Source: Bacteroidetes bacterium ADurb.Bin037 | GTDB lineage: Bacteria; Bacteroidota; Bacteroidia; Bacteroidales; UBA932 | Direction of reading: 5' to 3' | Length of the DNA stretch: 64,000 nt | Assembly: GCA_002071175.1 (NCBI GenBank) | Contig: MWER01000008.1 | Location: 46,023 to 110,022, forward strand | Shown: in pieces, positions 44,997 through 53,158 of the stretch | Layout of the letters: every line of letters starts with the position of its first letter | Position numbering within the stretch: position 1 is the stretch's first letter | Position numbers and translations under genes: made by a program | Notes under the pieces: generated by a model | What the model was told of the DNA's origin: nothing | The model's database searches: none | Seen by the model: only the letters and a program-made list of their open reading frames with translations

Positions 44997-46249
44997 TATT
45001 CAATTTTTTTGATCAACAGACTGGAATTATGCCCTCCAAAACCGAACGTATTGGAAAGGGCAACGCGTACCTTTCCCGGCTGAGACTCGTTGAAAGTAAA
45101 GTTTAATTTATAATCGATCTCAGGGTCTTCTTCCCTGAAATTGATGGTGGGTGGTATCATCTCCCGTTCCATAGCACAGATGCAGGCCAGAATCTCTATG
45201 GCACCTGTAGCTCCAAGGGCATGTCCGGCCATTGATTTAGTGGAACTTATGTTCATCTTGTATGCATGATCTCCAAACAGATCCTTAATTGCCTTTACTT
45301 CCACAATATCCCCCAGGGGTGTAGAAGTGCCGTGCAGATTTATGTAATCCACATCCTCGGGCTTTAGTTCCGATTCCCGGATGGCTTCTTCCATCACACG
45401 GCGGGCTCCGTCCCCATTGGGATGCGGTGCCGTAATATGATAGGCATCGGCAGTCATGCCGGCACCTCCTAATTCGGCATATATTTTTGCTCCGCGGGCT
45501 TTGGCATGTCCGTATTCTTCAAATATCAGGATACCGGCCCCCTCTCCCATAACAAAACCGTCACGCGTCCTGTCAAAGGGACGGGAAGCGGTCATGTACT
45601 GTTCATTGTTCGTAGAAATGGCTTTGGAAGCATTGAAACTTCCTATACTGGCCACGTTGATAGGCGCTTCACTTCCGCCGGTAATTATAATATCGGCTTT
45701 CCCCAGACGAATGAGGGCAAAGGCATCACTCATGGCGTGATTGGAAGTGGAACAGGCAGAAACCGTGGCATAATTCGGTCCACGGAATCCGTATTTCATA
45801 GAGATCATACCTGAAGCGATGTCAGGGATCATCATCGGGACAAGAAAGGGACTGAACCGGGGTACTCCCCCGCCTTGGTGAAACGCTTTGATTTCCCTGA
45901 TCAGCGTTTCAATACCTCCGATCCCGGAACCGACCACTACGCCTGCTCTGTCTTTGTCAATAACATCCAGATCAAGACCACTGTCCCTTATGGCTTCATC
46001 GGTTGCAATAAACGCGTATTGGGTAAAGGGATCGTTCCTGCGGACCTCTTTTTTGTCCAGACCTAACTTTTCAGGATCGTACTCTTTAATCTCGCAGGCA
46101 AAACGTGTTTTGAATAAAGAAGTGTCAAAACGGGTAATCAATCCGGCACCGGATTTTCCGGCAACAAGATTGTCAAAGTACTCGGGAACGTTGTGTCCCA
46201 AGGAATTGATCGTTCCTATACCGGTAATGACTACCCGTCTGAGCTTCAT
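44996..46249 (-). CDS. fabF: 3-oxoacyl-ACP synthase II
   Basis: FabF extends acyl-ACP by two carbons in fatty-acid synthesis. The 417-residue thiolase-fold enzyme has the nucleophile Cys166 in TVSACSTSN and the two catalytic His residues in NLHGTSTPLGD (about 306) and MAGHALGATG (about 343). The third position of the first His motif is Leu where Ala is more usual. It follows acpP by nine bases and is coupled to rnc. Family, length and context are consistent. Confidence 0.97.
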   Translation of the reverse strand: MKLRRVVITGIGTINSLGHNVPEYFDNLVAGKSGAGLITRFDTSLFKTRFACEIKEYDPEKLGLDKKEVRRNDPFTQYAFIATDEAIRDSGLDLDVIDKDRAGVVVGSGIGGIETLIREIKAFHQGGGVPRFSPFLVPMMIPDIASGMISMKYGFRGPNYATVSACSTSNHAMSDAFALIRLGKADIIITGGSEAPINVASIGSFNASKAISTNNEQYMTASRPFDRTRDGFVMGEGAGILIFEEYGHAKARGAKIYAELGGAGMTADAYHITAPHPNGDGARRVMEEAIRESELKPEDVDYINLHGTSTPLGDIVEVKAIKDLFGDHAYKMNISSTKSMAGHALGATGAIEILACICAMEREMIPPTINFREEDPEIDYKLNFTFNESQPGKVRVALSNTFGFGGHNSSLLIKKIE

Positions 46250-46258
46250 GGTTTTAAA

Positions 46259-46504
46259 TTATTCGGCTTTTACGTTGTCTTCAATGTATTTAATGGCGTC
46301 ACCAACTGTAGATATTTTTTCAGCGGCTTCGTCAGGAATGTTGATGCCGAAAACTTCTTCAAATTCCATAATCAATTCTACGGTATCCAAAGAATCCGCA
46401 CCTAAATCATTTGTAAAGTTAGCAGTGGGGGTAACTTCGTTCTCGTCAGCACCTAATTTGTCCACAATAATTTGCTTAACTTTTTCTTTAATGTTAACTG
46501 CCAT
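46259..46504 (-). CDS. acpP: Acyl carrier protein
   Basis: This 81-residue acidic four-helix protein carries the phosphopantetheine on Ser38 in the [12 protein letters not shown] motif. It delivers acyl chains to FabF, encoded directly downstream, and to other fatty-acid enzymes. The upstream 150 bases are AT-rich; a TTACTTTG sequence there resembles a -7 box with one mismatch. Confidence 0.98.
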   Translation of the reverse strand: MAVNIKEKVKQIIVDKLGADENEVTPTANFTNDLGADSLDTVELIMEFEEVFGINIPDEAAEKISTVGDAIKYIEDNVKAE

Positions 46505-46656
46505 AATTCAGTGATTAGTTAATAAATATGTAGTTTAATTGCAAAATTTAACAAACTTTGCAAGATGCAAAGTAAGATAAATAAATCCAATTTACGAAAT
46601 CCGCACCTGCCGACTCCAGATCGTATCACCCCTCTAAAAATTCAATAGCCCTGACT

Positions 46657-47460
46657 ATGAATAGTATGAATAACAAACCAGCACACATCTCCAAAACAGC
46701 TTTTATTACACTGCTCCTATTTGCTTTTTTTATACATGTTAATGCACAGATAAAACGCGGAGAGTGTCCTTTCTACGAACTATTCCGCACCTTGCCCCTG
46801 GAAGAACGCGAAAATCTAACCTGCCGGGAAATTCTGGCAGGCAACGTCCCCGAATACATGAAGGGATTTGTACGCATAACCACCAGACAAAAAGACATAA
46901 ACGGAAAGAACTACCGGGTAACTTTGTTCGTCAAACCCGATTACCTGACGGTACTGAGCGGTGATGTTCCGTTCATAGTTCCCCTTACCCCCATGATCGC
47001 AGGCAGGATCGCCGATTCGTTGAACTGTTCCCTGCCTACACCAAAGATTGTTGACATCATTTACCAACATGCACAGGCAACACCTGAACCTTTTAACTAC
47101 ATCCCCCGGGATTACCGCAACCTGGACCCGGACCTGTTCTTTGACCATTCACAGGTGATCTTTGCCCAGCTGAAAGCTGCAGGTAAAAAACCCGGGGTAC
47201 TAACGGCCGGCACCAAAAAGGATGTAGTCATCACCAGGATTCCGCCCAATCCCTCCAGAACGCACCATGTCATCATATACGGATGGCACAGGCCGGATGG
47301 AACTCCCATTCAGCCTGTTTACGACGGTCATATCAACACCTATGTAGATTACAGCCATGGTGTCAGGCTGATCTCGAATAAAGTCCTGGTCAACGGGAAA
47401 GAGTATCGCCTGCAGGAATTGTTGAACGACCCTGTCCTGTGGCCTTTGGTCAGTGATTAA
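46657..47460 (+). CDS. Secreted protein of unknown family with YSHG motif
   Basis: This is a 267-residue protein with a signal peptide (hydrophobic residues 14-30, cleavage near VNAQ). I do not recognise the family with confidence. Striking conserved-looking blocks are DLFFDHSQVIFAQL, TAGTKKDVVIT, IYGWHRPDGTPIQPVYDGH and YVDYSHGVRLISNKVLVNG. The pattern of His, Asp and Lys in these blocks and the single small domain suggest an enzyme acting in the periplasm or outside the cell, possibly on a wall or polysaccharide substrate, but this is a guess. An alternative start at codon 4 is possible. The 3' end overlaps the DUF6263 gene by 11 bases. Confidence 0.75.
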   Translation: MNSMNNKPAHISKTAFITLLLFAFFIHVNAQIKRGECPFYELFRTLPLEERENLTCREILAGNVPEYMKGFVRITTRQKDINGKNYRVTLFVKPDYLTVLSGDVPFIVPLTPMIAGRIADSLNCSLPTPKIVDIIYQHAQATPEPFNYIPRDYRNLDPDLFFDHSQVIFAQLKAAGKKPGVLTAGTKKDVVITRIPPNPSRTHHVIIYGWHRPDGTPIQPVYDGHINTYVDYSHGVRLISNKVLVNGKEYRLQELLNDPVLWPLVSD

Positions 47461-48355
47461 GGGACGTTATCTTTACCTTTGCATTGATAGTTACGGGATA
47501 CGATTGTACCTGATTACCCTGTTCCACCACCAGATCTCCTTTCATCAACTGCGTACCGTTACTTTCTATTACCCATCCGCTCTCAATATCAATAACCGAA
47601 GCGGCTTCACCATTTCCGGAGATCTTTTCCATACGTTGTGCTGCGGTAGATGGCGCAACGTTGGGATCGGGCATCATGACCAACCTGGATGACAAGGTAG
47701 CTCTGTTCCCGGACACTTCTGTCAGACGATGCTGCAGCGTAATGATGACATTCATCTCCGGACTTTTATCCTCAACAGTCCAAACAGAAGGGATCGTCAG
47801 CATCCTGTCGGGAAATTTTGTCAATCCGGACTGTACGACTTCTTTAATAGTCTTCTGGCTGAATACCTGTTTTATCTGTTCCATAGACTGTTCCCGGCGC
47901 CGGCGGGCATATTGTGTGGCAAGGGTTTCATCTGCCGGGGTGAAAAAAGTATCTGCAACAGGCATTTGTTCTATGACCTCACCCTGGCGGGAAATGATCA
48001 TTTGCAGGGGTTTCCCCATTAAGGTTTTAATAGCCTGGCTCATAATGTCCTCCCCTTCGGAATCGAAGACCTGCTGCTGACCCTGCCCCGAAGACGTTAC
48101 GCTTATACGTGTCAAACAAGCTTCCATCAGGTATCCCTTTTCCACTTCTTCTACCAGTGTGAGAACGGCACCGACAATCTGATCGGTTTGCGTGGTCATC
48201 TCTCCCATCATGGGAATCATGACGGTCATGGTCTGATTTACCTCCATGTTGACAACATATTCCACTCCTTTTACAGGTTTGAATTCCGGTTTAATGCTCT
48301 GTGCCTGCAGGGACCAGGCCATACATACAAACAATAAGCTAACGATTCGTTTCAT
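47450..48355 (-). CDS. DUF6263 secreted protein
   Basis: This 301-residue protein has a signal peptide (residues 3-18, cleavage after LQA) and a beta-rich body matching DUF6263, a Bacteroidota family of unknown role. The region is rich in Met and Thr early on (TMTVMIPMMGEMTTQTDQ). Conserved segments include VIEQMPVADTFF and ASVIDIESGWVIESNGTQ. It converges with the unknown secreted protein gene and is divergent from the first DUF4402 gene, whose promoter region occupies the 149 bases upstream. Confidence 0.8.
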   Translation of the reverse strand: MKRIVSLLFVCMAWSLQAQSIKPEFKPVKGVEYVVNMEVNQTMTVMIPMMGEMTTQTDQIVGAVLTLVEEVEKGYLMEACLTRISVTSSGQGQQQVFDSEGEDIMSQAIKTLMGKPLQMIISRQGEVIEQMPVADTFFTPADETLATQYARRRREQSMEQIKQVFSQKTIKEVVQSGLTKFPDRMLTIPSVWTVEDKSPEMNVIITLQHRLTEVSGNRATLSSRLVMMPDPNVAPSTAAQRMEKISGNGEAASVIDIESGWVIESNGTQLMKGDLVVEQGNQVQSYPVTINAKVKITSLNH

Positions 48356-48452
48356 CTTTGTTCTCTTTATATTTCCACAAACTTACAATTAATTCATTAA
48401 TTATTCCGCCAATAAAACATCTTGTTGATGATCTGACAGGTTTGATTGAATC

Positions 48453-48468
48453 TGGTTTGATATTTGCA
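48453..48468 (+). promoter_or_regulatory. Sigma-54-like (-24/-12) promoter of lone DUF4402 gene
   Basis: TGGTTT (48453-48458), five bases, then TTGCA (48464-48468) gives GG-N10-GC spacing and a match to the TGGCAC-N5-TTGCA sigma-54 core except in the CAC part. Transcription would start about 12 bases after the GC, leaving a leader of some 26 bases before ATG 48505. An AT-rich inverted repeat (AATTAAT/ATTAATT, 48387-48402) lies about 50 bases upstream. Confidence 0.55.
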
Positions 48469-48504
48469 GCTTTTTTCGTAATCTTGCAGCAAATTGAGTT
48501 GACT

Positions 48505-49029
48505 ATGAAAATACATAAATTATTTCTTCTGACTGTTTTTTTAGCAGGTTTTTCTCATTTTTCCGTTGCTCAGATTGGCTTTGATGCCAACACAAGTGCA
48601 GAAGGCTCCATAACACTCGGTTCAAATCTCCGGATGGAGAAAATAAGCGATCTGAACTTTGGAGACATCGTCAGCCAATCGACGGGCGGGTCGGTCCGTC
48701 TCAATCCATCCGACGGAAGCGTTTCAAGTGTTTCCGGAAATTTTCACCTGATGGGCAGCAGCAGTGCTGCAATATTCGAGATTTTAGGCATAGTCGGACA
48801 GTCTTTTCTGATCGCTCCGGGAAGCTATCCTACTCAGATCACTTTGACGAACGATCAAGGAAACACTATGACAGTAAACAGTTTTCAGATCATTCCATTA
48901 AGTGGAAGTCTTAACAACATCGGCAGCGCTTTAATAAGAATCGGGGGCACATTGAATATTGGCGCCAATCAGCCTGCAGGAAATTACATCAACACCACTG
49001 ACCTTACGATTATCGTATCTTTCCAGTAA
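48505..49029 (+). CDS. DUF4402 secreted pilin-like protein 1 (isolated copy)
   Basis: This 174-residue protein has a signal peptide (residues 5-21, cleavage after SVA). It matches DUF4402, a small beta-sandwich family related in layout to spore-coat-U/fimbrial subunits. It has the DLNFGDIV motif shared by all five copies in the window and a C-terminal strand LTIIVSFQ with penultimate Phe. ATG 48505 gives the signal peptide; an in-frame start at 48358 would be far upstream of the promoter. It is probably a secreted or surface subunit. It lies 8.5 kb from the other DUF4402 genes and is the only one behind a sigma-54-like promoter. Confidence 0.85.
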   Translation: MKIHKLFLLTVFLAGFSHFSVAQIGFDANTSAEGSITLGSNLRMEKISDLNFGDIVSQSTGGSVRLNPSDGSVSSVSGNFHLMGSSSAAIFEILGIVGQSFLIAPGSYPTQITLTNDQGNTMTVNSFQIIPLSGSLNNIGSALIRIGGTLNIGANQPAGNYINTTDLTIIVSFQ

Positions 49030-49098
49030 CAATACTTATAACGTTCCTGTTTCCGGAACATCACCAGGACATCACTGTCCGGTAAAATCTACAATCTA

Positions 49099-51183
49099 AT
49101 GAACAGAATTATATGTATACTTATGATGCTGACAAGTTCACTGGCGCTGAACAATTGCAACAAAAACGCTGACAGTAAAGCTCCTCTGATAGGAAAAAAC
49201 ACAGATAAACTGGAAAACGACCTGCTCAATCCCATAGTCCTGAACCACCTGGGACGCTTATCCGATCCGCAGGTCTCCCCTGATGGAAAAAGGATCGTCT
49301 ATGGAGTAACCTATACTTCTATAGAAGAAGACAAAAGAAACAGGGAGTTGTTTGTCATGGACATTGACGGAAGCAATAATTGCCGGATAACCAGCACCAA
49401 CACAAGCGAATCCAATGCCCGGTGGCTGGATAACGATAGGATACTCTTTCTTTGCCAAGGAAAACTTTGGGTTATGCAGGCCGACGGCACGGACCGGCGG
49501 CAGATTACGGGAACGGAAAGGCCTATTGATGAGTTTAGTCTCTCTCCCGACGGTGGCAGGCTCCTGTTCATCTCAAGGATCAAAGCGTCCACTAAGCCCA
49601 CAGATATAGATCCGGCCCTGAACAAAGCTTCGGGACGCGTCATTGATGATTTGATGTACCGCCACTGGGATTGTTTTGTTGAGGATATACCTCATTCTTT
49701 CGTCGCTTCGTTTGACGGAGAATCCCTTTCATCGGAAACCGACCTGCTGGAAGGACAACCTTTTGAACTGCCGACGCTTCCATTTGGGGATATAGGGGAG
49801 TTATGCTGGAGCCCCGACGGCAAAAGCATCGCCTATTCCTGTCGAAAACTTACCGGAGTGGATTATGCCGTTTCAACCAACACGGATATTTACCTGAAAG
49901 ACCTGGAAACCGGAAAGGAGGTGAACCTGAGTCAAGGTATGATGGGATACGACACGGCCCCACGATTCTCCCCTTGCGGAAAATTCCTGGTCTGGAACAG
50001 CATGGAACGGGAAGGGTACGAAGCCGACAAAAACCGCCTGATGTTTCATTCCTTTGAAGATGGAACTACCCGAGATCTGACTGCAGATTTTCGCTATAAC
50101 GTGGAAAGCGTAACCTGGATGAAAGACAGCAAAGGACTTTATTTTACTTCGTGTGCAGAAGGAATCACCCATGTATTTGTTATGGACCTTGCATCGGGAC
50201 AGATACGCCGGATCACAAACGGCTGGTACAATTGCGGACCCGTACAGTTGGCAGGAAGTCCGGCTGAAGGTGAAACACTCATAGGCACCTTTGTTTCCAT
50301 GTCCATGCCCACCGAACTGGTATCCATCGATCCCGTTTCAGGGGAATACACGCAACTTTCCTTTGAAAACAGTCATCTGCTGGATCAGTTGACGATGGGC
50401 CGGGTGGAAGAACGCTGGATCACCACTACCGACAACAAAAAAATGTTGACCTGGATAGTATATCCACCACATTTCGACCCGCAAAAAAAATACCCCGCCG
50501 TACTCTTCTGTGCAGGAGGTCCCCAGTCAACCCTCTCTCAGGGATGGTCCTACCGGTGGTGCCATCAGCTCATTGCCGCCAACGGGTATATAGTCATCCT
50601 TCCCAACAGGAGGGGTACCACGGCTTTCGGCCAGGAGTGGACAGAGCAGATAAGCGGCGACTATGCCGGTCAGAACATGCGGGACTACCTGAGTGCCGTT
50701 GACCACATGAAACGCGAACCTTATGTGGACGGCAACCGTATTGCTGCCGTCGGAGCAAGCTATGGCGGATACTCGGTCTTTTATCTTGCCGGCACCCATA
50801 GCGACCGCTTTGCCGCTTTCATTGCACATGCCGGCATATTCAATACGGAACACATGTACATGACAACGGAAGAGATCTGGTTCCCGCACTGGGATAACGG
50901 TGGTGCACCCTGGGACAAAAATCCCGTGGCCGTGAGACATTATGCCCAATCTCCACACAAACGCGTTCAGCACTGGAATAAACCCATACTGATCACCCAC
51001 GGAGAACTGGATTACCGTGTTCCTGTCGACCAGGCAATGGCCGCCTATAACGCTGCCCTCCTGAACGGTGTTCCTGCCAGACTCGTTTTGTTCCCCGATG
51101 AAAACCACTGGATATTGAAAGCCCAGAACAATATACTTTGGAACAGGATATTTTTTGAGTTCCTGGACAAATATCTGAAATGA
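49099..51183 (+). CDS. S9-family peptidase, DPP5/acylaminoacyl-peptidase type
   Basis: This is a 694-residue prolyl-oligopeptidase-clan serine peptidase. After an N-terminal signal (possible lipobox LNNC, Cys20, not canonical) comes a seven-bladed propeller with WD40-like repeats such as LSDPQVSPDGKRIVYG and GELCWSPDGKSIAYSC, then the alpha/beta-hydrolase domain with Ser554 in GASYGGY, Asp638 in GELDYRV and His670 in ENHW. This layout fits the dipeptidyl peptidase 5 group used by Bacteroidales to digest oligopeptides in the periplasm, so a role in protein feeding is likely. Confidence 0.92.
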   Translation: MNRIICILMMLTSSLALNNCNKNADSKAPLIGKNTDKLENDLLNPIVLNHLGRLSDPQVSPDGKRIVYGVTYTSIEEDKRNRELFVMDIDGSNNCRITSTNTSESNARWLDNDRILFLCQGKLWVMQADGTDRRQITGTERPIDEFSLSPDGGRLLFISRIKASTKPTDIDPALNKASGRVIDDLMYRHWDCFVEDIPHSFVASFDGESLSSETDLLEGQPFELPTLPFGDIGELCWSPDGKSIAYSCRKLTGVDYAVSTNTDIYLKDLETGKEVNLSQGMMGYDTAPRFSPCGKFLVWNSMEREGYEADKNRLMFHSFEDGTTRDLTADFRYNVESVTWMKDSKGLYFTSCAEGITHVFVMDLASGQIRRITNGWYNCGPVQLAGSPAEGETLIGTFVSMSMPTELVSIDPVSGEYTQLSFENSHLLDQLTMGRVEERWITTTDNKKMLTWIVYPPHFDPQKKYPAVLFCAGGPQSTLSQGWSYRWCHQLIAANGYIVILPNRRGTTAFGQEWTEQISGDYAGQNMRDYLSAVDHMKREPYVDGNRIAAVGASYGGYSVFYLAGTHSDRFAAFIAHAGIFNTEHMYMTTEEIWFPHWDNGGAPWDKNPVAVRHYAQSPHKRVQHWNKPILITHGELDYRVPVDQAMAAYNAALLNGVPARLVLFPDENHWILKAQNNILWNRIFFEFLDKYLK

Positions 51184-51280
51184 ACATCGGAAGAAACCCG
51201 TCTAAAACGTAAGAATTTCAGTTAAAGACGAAAAGGAGACCGGCAAAGGTATATCCGGGAAATGATACCGGAAAAATACG

Positions 51281-51288
51281 TACATTTG
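51281..51288 (+). promoter_or_regulatory. -7 box (TACATTTG) of cysS
   Basis: TACATTTG matches TAnnTTTG 22 bases before the cysS ATG at 51310, with no good -33 box. Confidence 0.5.
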
Positions 51289-51309
51289 CAAACATAAGAT
51301 TATACCGGT

Positions 51310-52779
51310 ATGCCGCAGGATCTATTCATATACAACACCCTTACAAGAAACAAGGAAAAATTTGAACCGTTGGTTCCGGGACATGTAGGGCTTTACGTAT
51401 GCGGCCCGACCGTCTATGGTGACCCGCATCTGGGTCATGCAAGGCCGGCAGTCGTGTACGATGTCTTTGTCAGGCTTTTGAGAGACATGGGTTATAAAGT
51501 GCGCTATGTCCGCAATATTACCGATGTGGGCCATTTGGAGAGCGATTCCGATACAGGTGAGGACAAGATTAACCGCAAGGCCCGGCTTGAAGAGCTTGAA
51601 CCCATGGAGGTGGTACAATATTACACCATCCGCTACCACCAGGCCATGGCAAGCCTTAACACCCTGCCTCCAAGCATTGAGCCCAGGGCTTCGGGGCATA
51701 TCACAGAGCAGATAGCCATGATACAGCAAATCCTGGAAGCAGGGATGGCTTATGAGGTCAACGGGTCCGTCTATTTTGACGTAGAACGGTACAACCGGGA
51801 ACACCGTTACGGGGTCCTGTCAGGACGTGTGCTGGAAGATCTGCAGACAAGTACCCGGGATCTGGAAGGACAGGAAGACAAGCGTTCTCCCTTTGATTTT
51901 GCCCTGTGGAAAAAGGCAGCCCCCGAACATATCATGCGCTGGCCTTCTCCCTGGAGTGAGGGTTTTCCGGGCTGGCACCTGGAATGCTCGGTCATGAGTT
52001 CCAAATACTTGGGGCAGGTCTTTGATATTCATGGAGGAGGTATGGACCTGCTGTTTCCCCACCATGAATGCGAACTGGCACAAAATACGGTGACCAGGGG
52101 CAAGGACAGTGTCAGGTATTGGATGCACAACAACCTGATTACCATAAACGGCCAGAAGATGGGCAAATCCCTGGGCAACTTCATTACCCTGGAAGAACTC
52201 TTCAGCGGTAAACACCCGCTACTGACACAGCCCTTCCACCCTATGACCATAAGGTTCTTTATTCTGCAGGCACATTACAGGGGCCCCCTTGATTTCAGTG
52301 ACAATGCCCTGGTGGCTGCAAGCAAAGGGCTTAAAAGACTTTTGAAAGGTCATGGCATATTCAAAAAGATTCCTGTTTCAGACGGTGTGAACGCCTCGGA
52401 AATGTTGCAACAAACGGAACAAAAGATTTACCGGTCCTTGTGTGATGATCTGAATACCCCAGTGGCTTTGGCTTCGCTTTTCGATCTGGTTACCTGGATC
52501 CATACTGCGGCCGACACAAACAAACCCATTTCTCCGCAAGACAGGGATCTGATTGAACGTATCTATGAACGGGTCGTTAAAGGCATTCTGGGGCTGAAGG
52601 AAGACACAGACGGTGACCGGTTGCCCCTGATAGAAGGGCTCATAGATATGATATTGGAATTCCGCAAACAAGCACGCCGGGACAAAAATTGGACGGAATC
52701 GGACAGGATCCGGGACAAACTCTCTGAACTGGGTGTCCTTATAAAGGATACGAAAGACAGTACGGAATGGGAAATCTGA
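51310..52779 (+). CDS. cysS: Cysteinyl-tRNA synthetase
   Basis: CysRS charges tRNA-Cys. The 489-residue class I enzyme has the HIGH-like motif [14 protein letters not shown] at residues about 37-50, the KMSKS-like [11 protein letters not shown] at about 281 and the zinc ligands around Cys30 (VCGPTVYG) and [20 protein letters not shown]-terminal DALR domain is present. A strong terminator follows 25 bases after the stop, so it is a single-gene unit. Confidence 0.97.
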   Translation: MPQDLFIYNTLTRNKEKFEPLVPGHVGLYVCGPTVYGDPHLGHARPAVVYDVFVRLLRDMGYKVRYVRNITDVGHLESDSDTGEDKINRKARLEELEPMEVVQYYTIRYHQAMASLNTLPPSIEPRASGHITEQIAMIQQILEAGMAYEVNGSVYFDVERYNREHRYGVLSGRVLEDLQTSTRDLEGQEDKRSPFDFALWKKAAPEHIMRWPSPWSEGFPGWHLECSVMSSKYLGQVFDIHGGGMDLLFPHHECELAQNTVTRGKDSVRYWMHNNLITINGQKMGKSLGNFITLEELFSGKHPLLTQPFHPMTIRFFILQAHYRGPLDFSDNALVAASKGLKRLLKGHGIFKKIPVSDGVNASEMLQQTEQKIYRSLCDDLNTPVALASLFDLVTWIHTAADTNKPISPQDRDLIERIYERVVKGILGLKEDTDGDRLPLIEGLIDMILEFRKQARRDKNWTESDRIRDKLSELGVLIKDTKDSTEWEI

Positions 52780-52803
52780 AAACCAGTGCAATAATTTAAA
52801 TGC

Positions 52804-52843
52804 AAAGAGGGATACTGATAGACGACAGTATCCCTCTTTATTT
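52804..52843 (+). terminator. Intrinsic terminator of cysS
   Basis: A perfect 14-base inverted repeat, AAAGAGGGATACTG (52804-52817) and CAGTATCCCTCTTT (52826-52839), has an eight-base loop and is followed by ATTTTG. Confidence 0.85.
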
Positions 52844-53158
52844 TGTGGCGCATCAAGTGGATCTTTTGTTTGCATGAAAAAATTCCGTGCGCCCACTGCT
52901 TTCGTTCTCATATATATCATCAAATAACGTTCCATAAACATTCCCCAACTAAAAAAAGGGGAAAAACATTTCCATAATTATTTTACTAAATATCTATAAC
53001 GCTGTCTATCATGTATTTATATTATTATTATATAATTCAGACAAAGGTCTGTGAAAATAAAAACTGGGGAAATTGCGACCACTGATTGGGGAAATTTTCC
53101 CCAATTAATACTATTATATCACTTTGTATTGCCCGGATTTTCTTTTTATCTTAGTCTT
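52844..53158. other. Gene-free stretch between cysS terminator and hybrid kinase
   Basis: These 315 bases are AT-rich and hold no convincing gene. They contain two sets of GGGGAA/TTCCCC sites: an inverted pair at 52941-52963 and a phased direct-repeat plus palindrome array at 53065-53105 (listed separately). The frame open from GTG 53051 is not taken as the kinase start, because it would place the protein across the operator array and give a non-typical N-terminus before the ATG at 53159. Confidence 0.7.
53065..53105. promoter_or_regulatory. GGGGAAATT operator array upstream of hybrid kinase
   Basis: TGGGGAAATT occurs at 53065-53074 and again at 53087-53096, a 22-base step or two helical turns. 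The second copy is part of a 21-base palindrome with perfect ten-base arms ATTGGGGAAA (53085-53094) and TTTCCCCAAT (53096-53105) around one central base. The array ends 54 bases before the kinase ATG, in position to act as an operator. Confidence 0.6.

Noticed and set aside
49034..49085. Inverted repeats GTTCC/GGAAC and GGAC/GTCC after DUF4402-1
   Set aside because: Short stems with no T-tract; could be chance.
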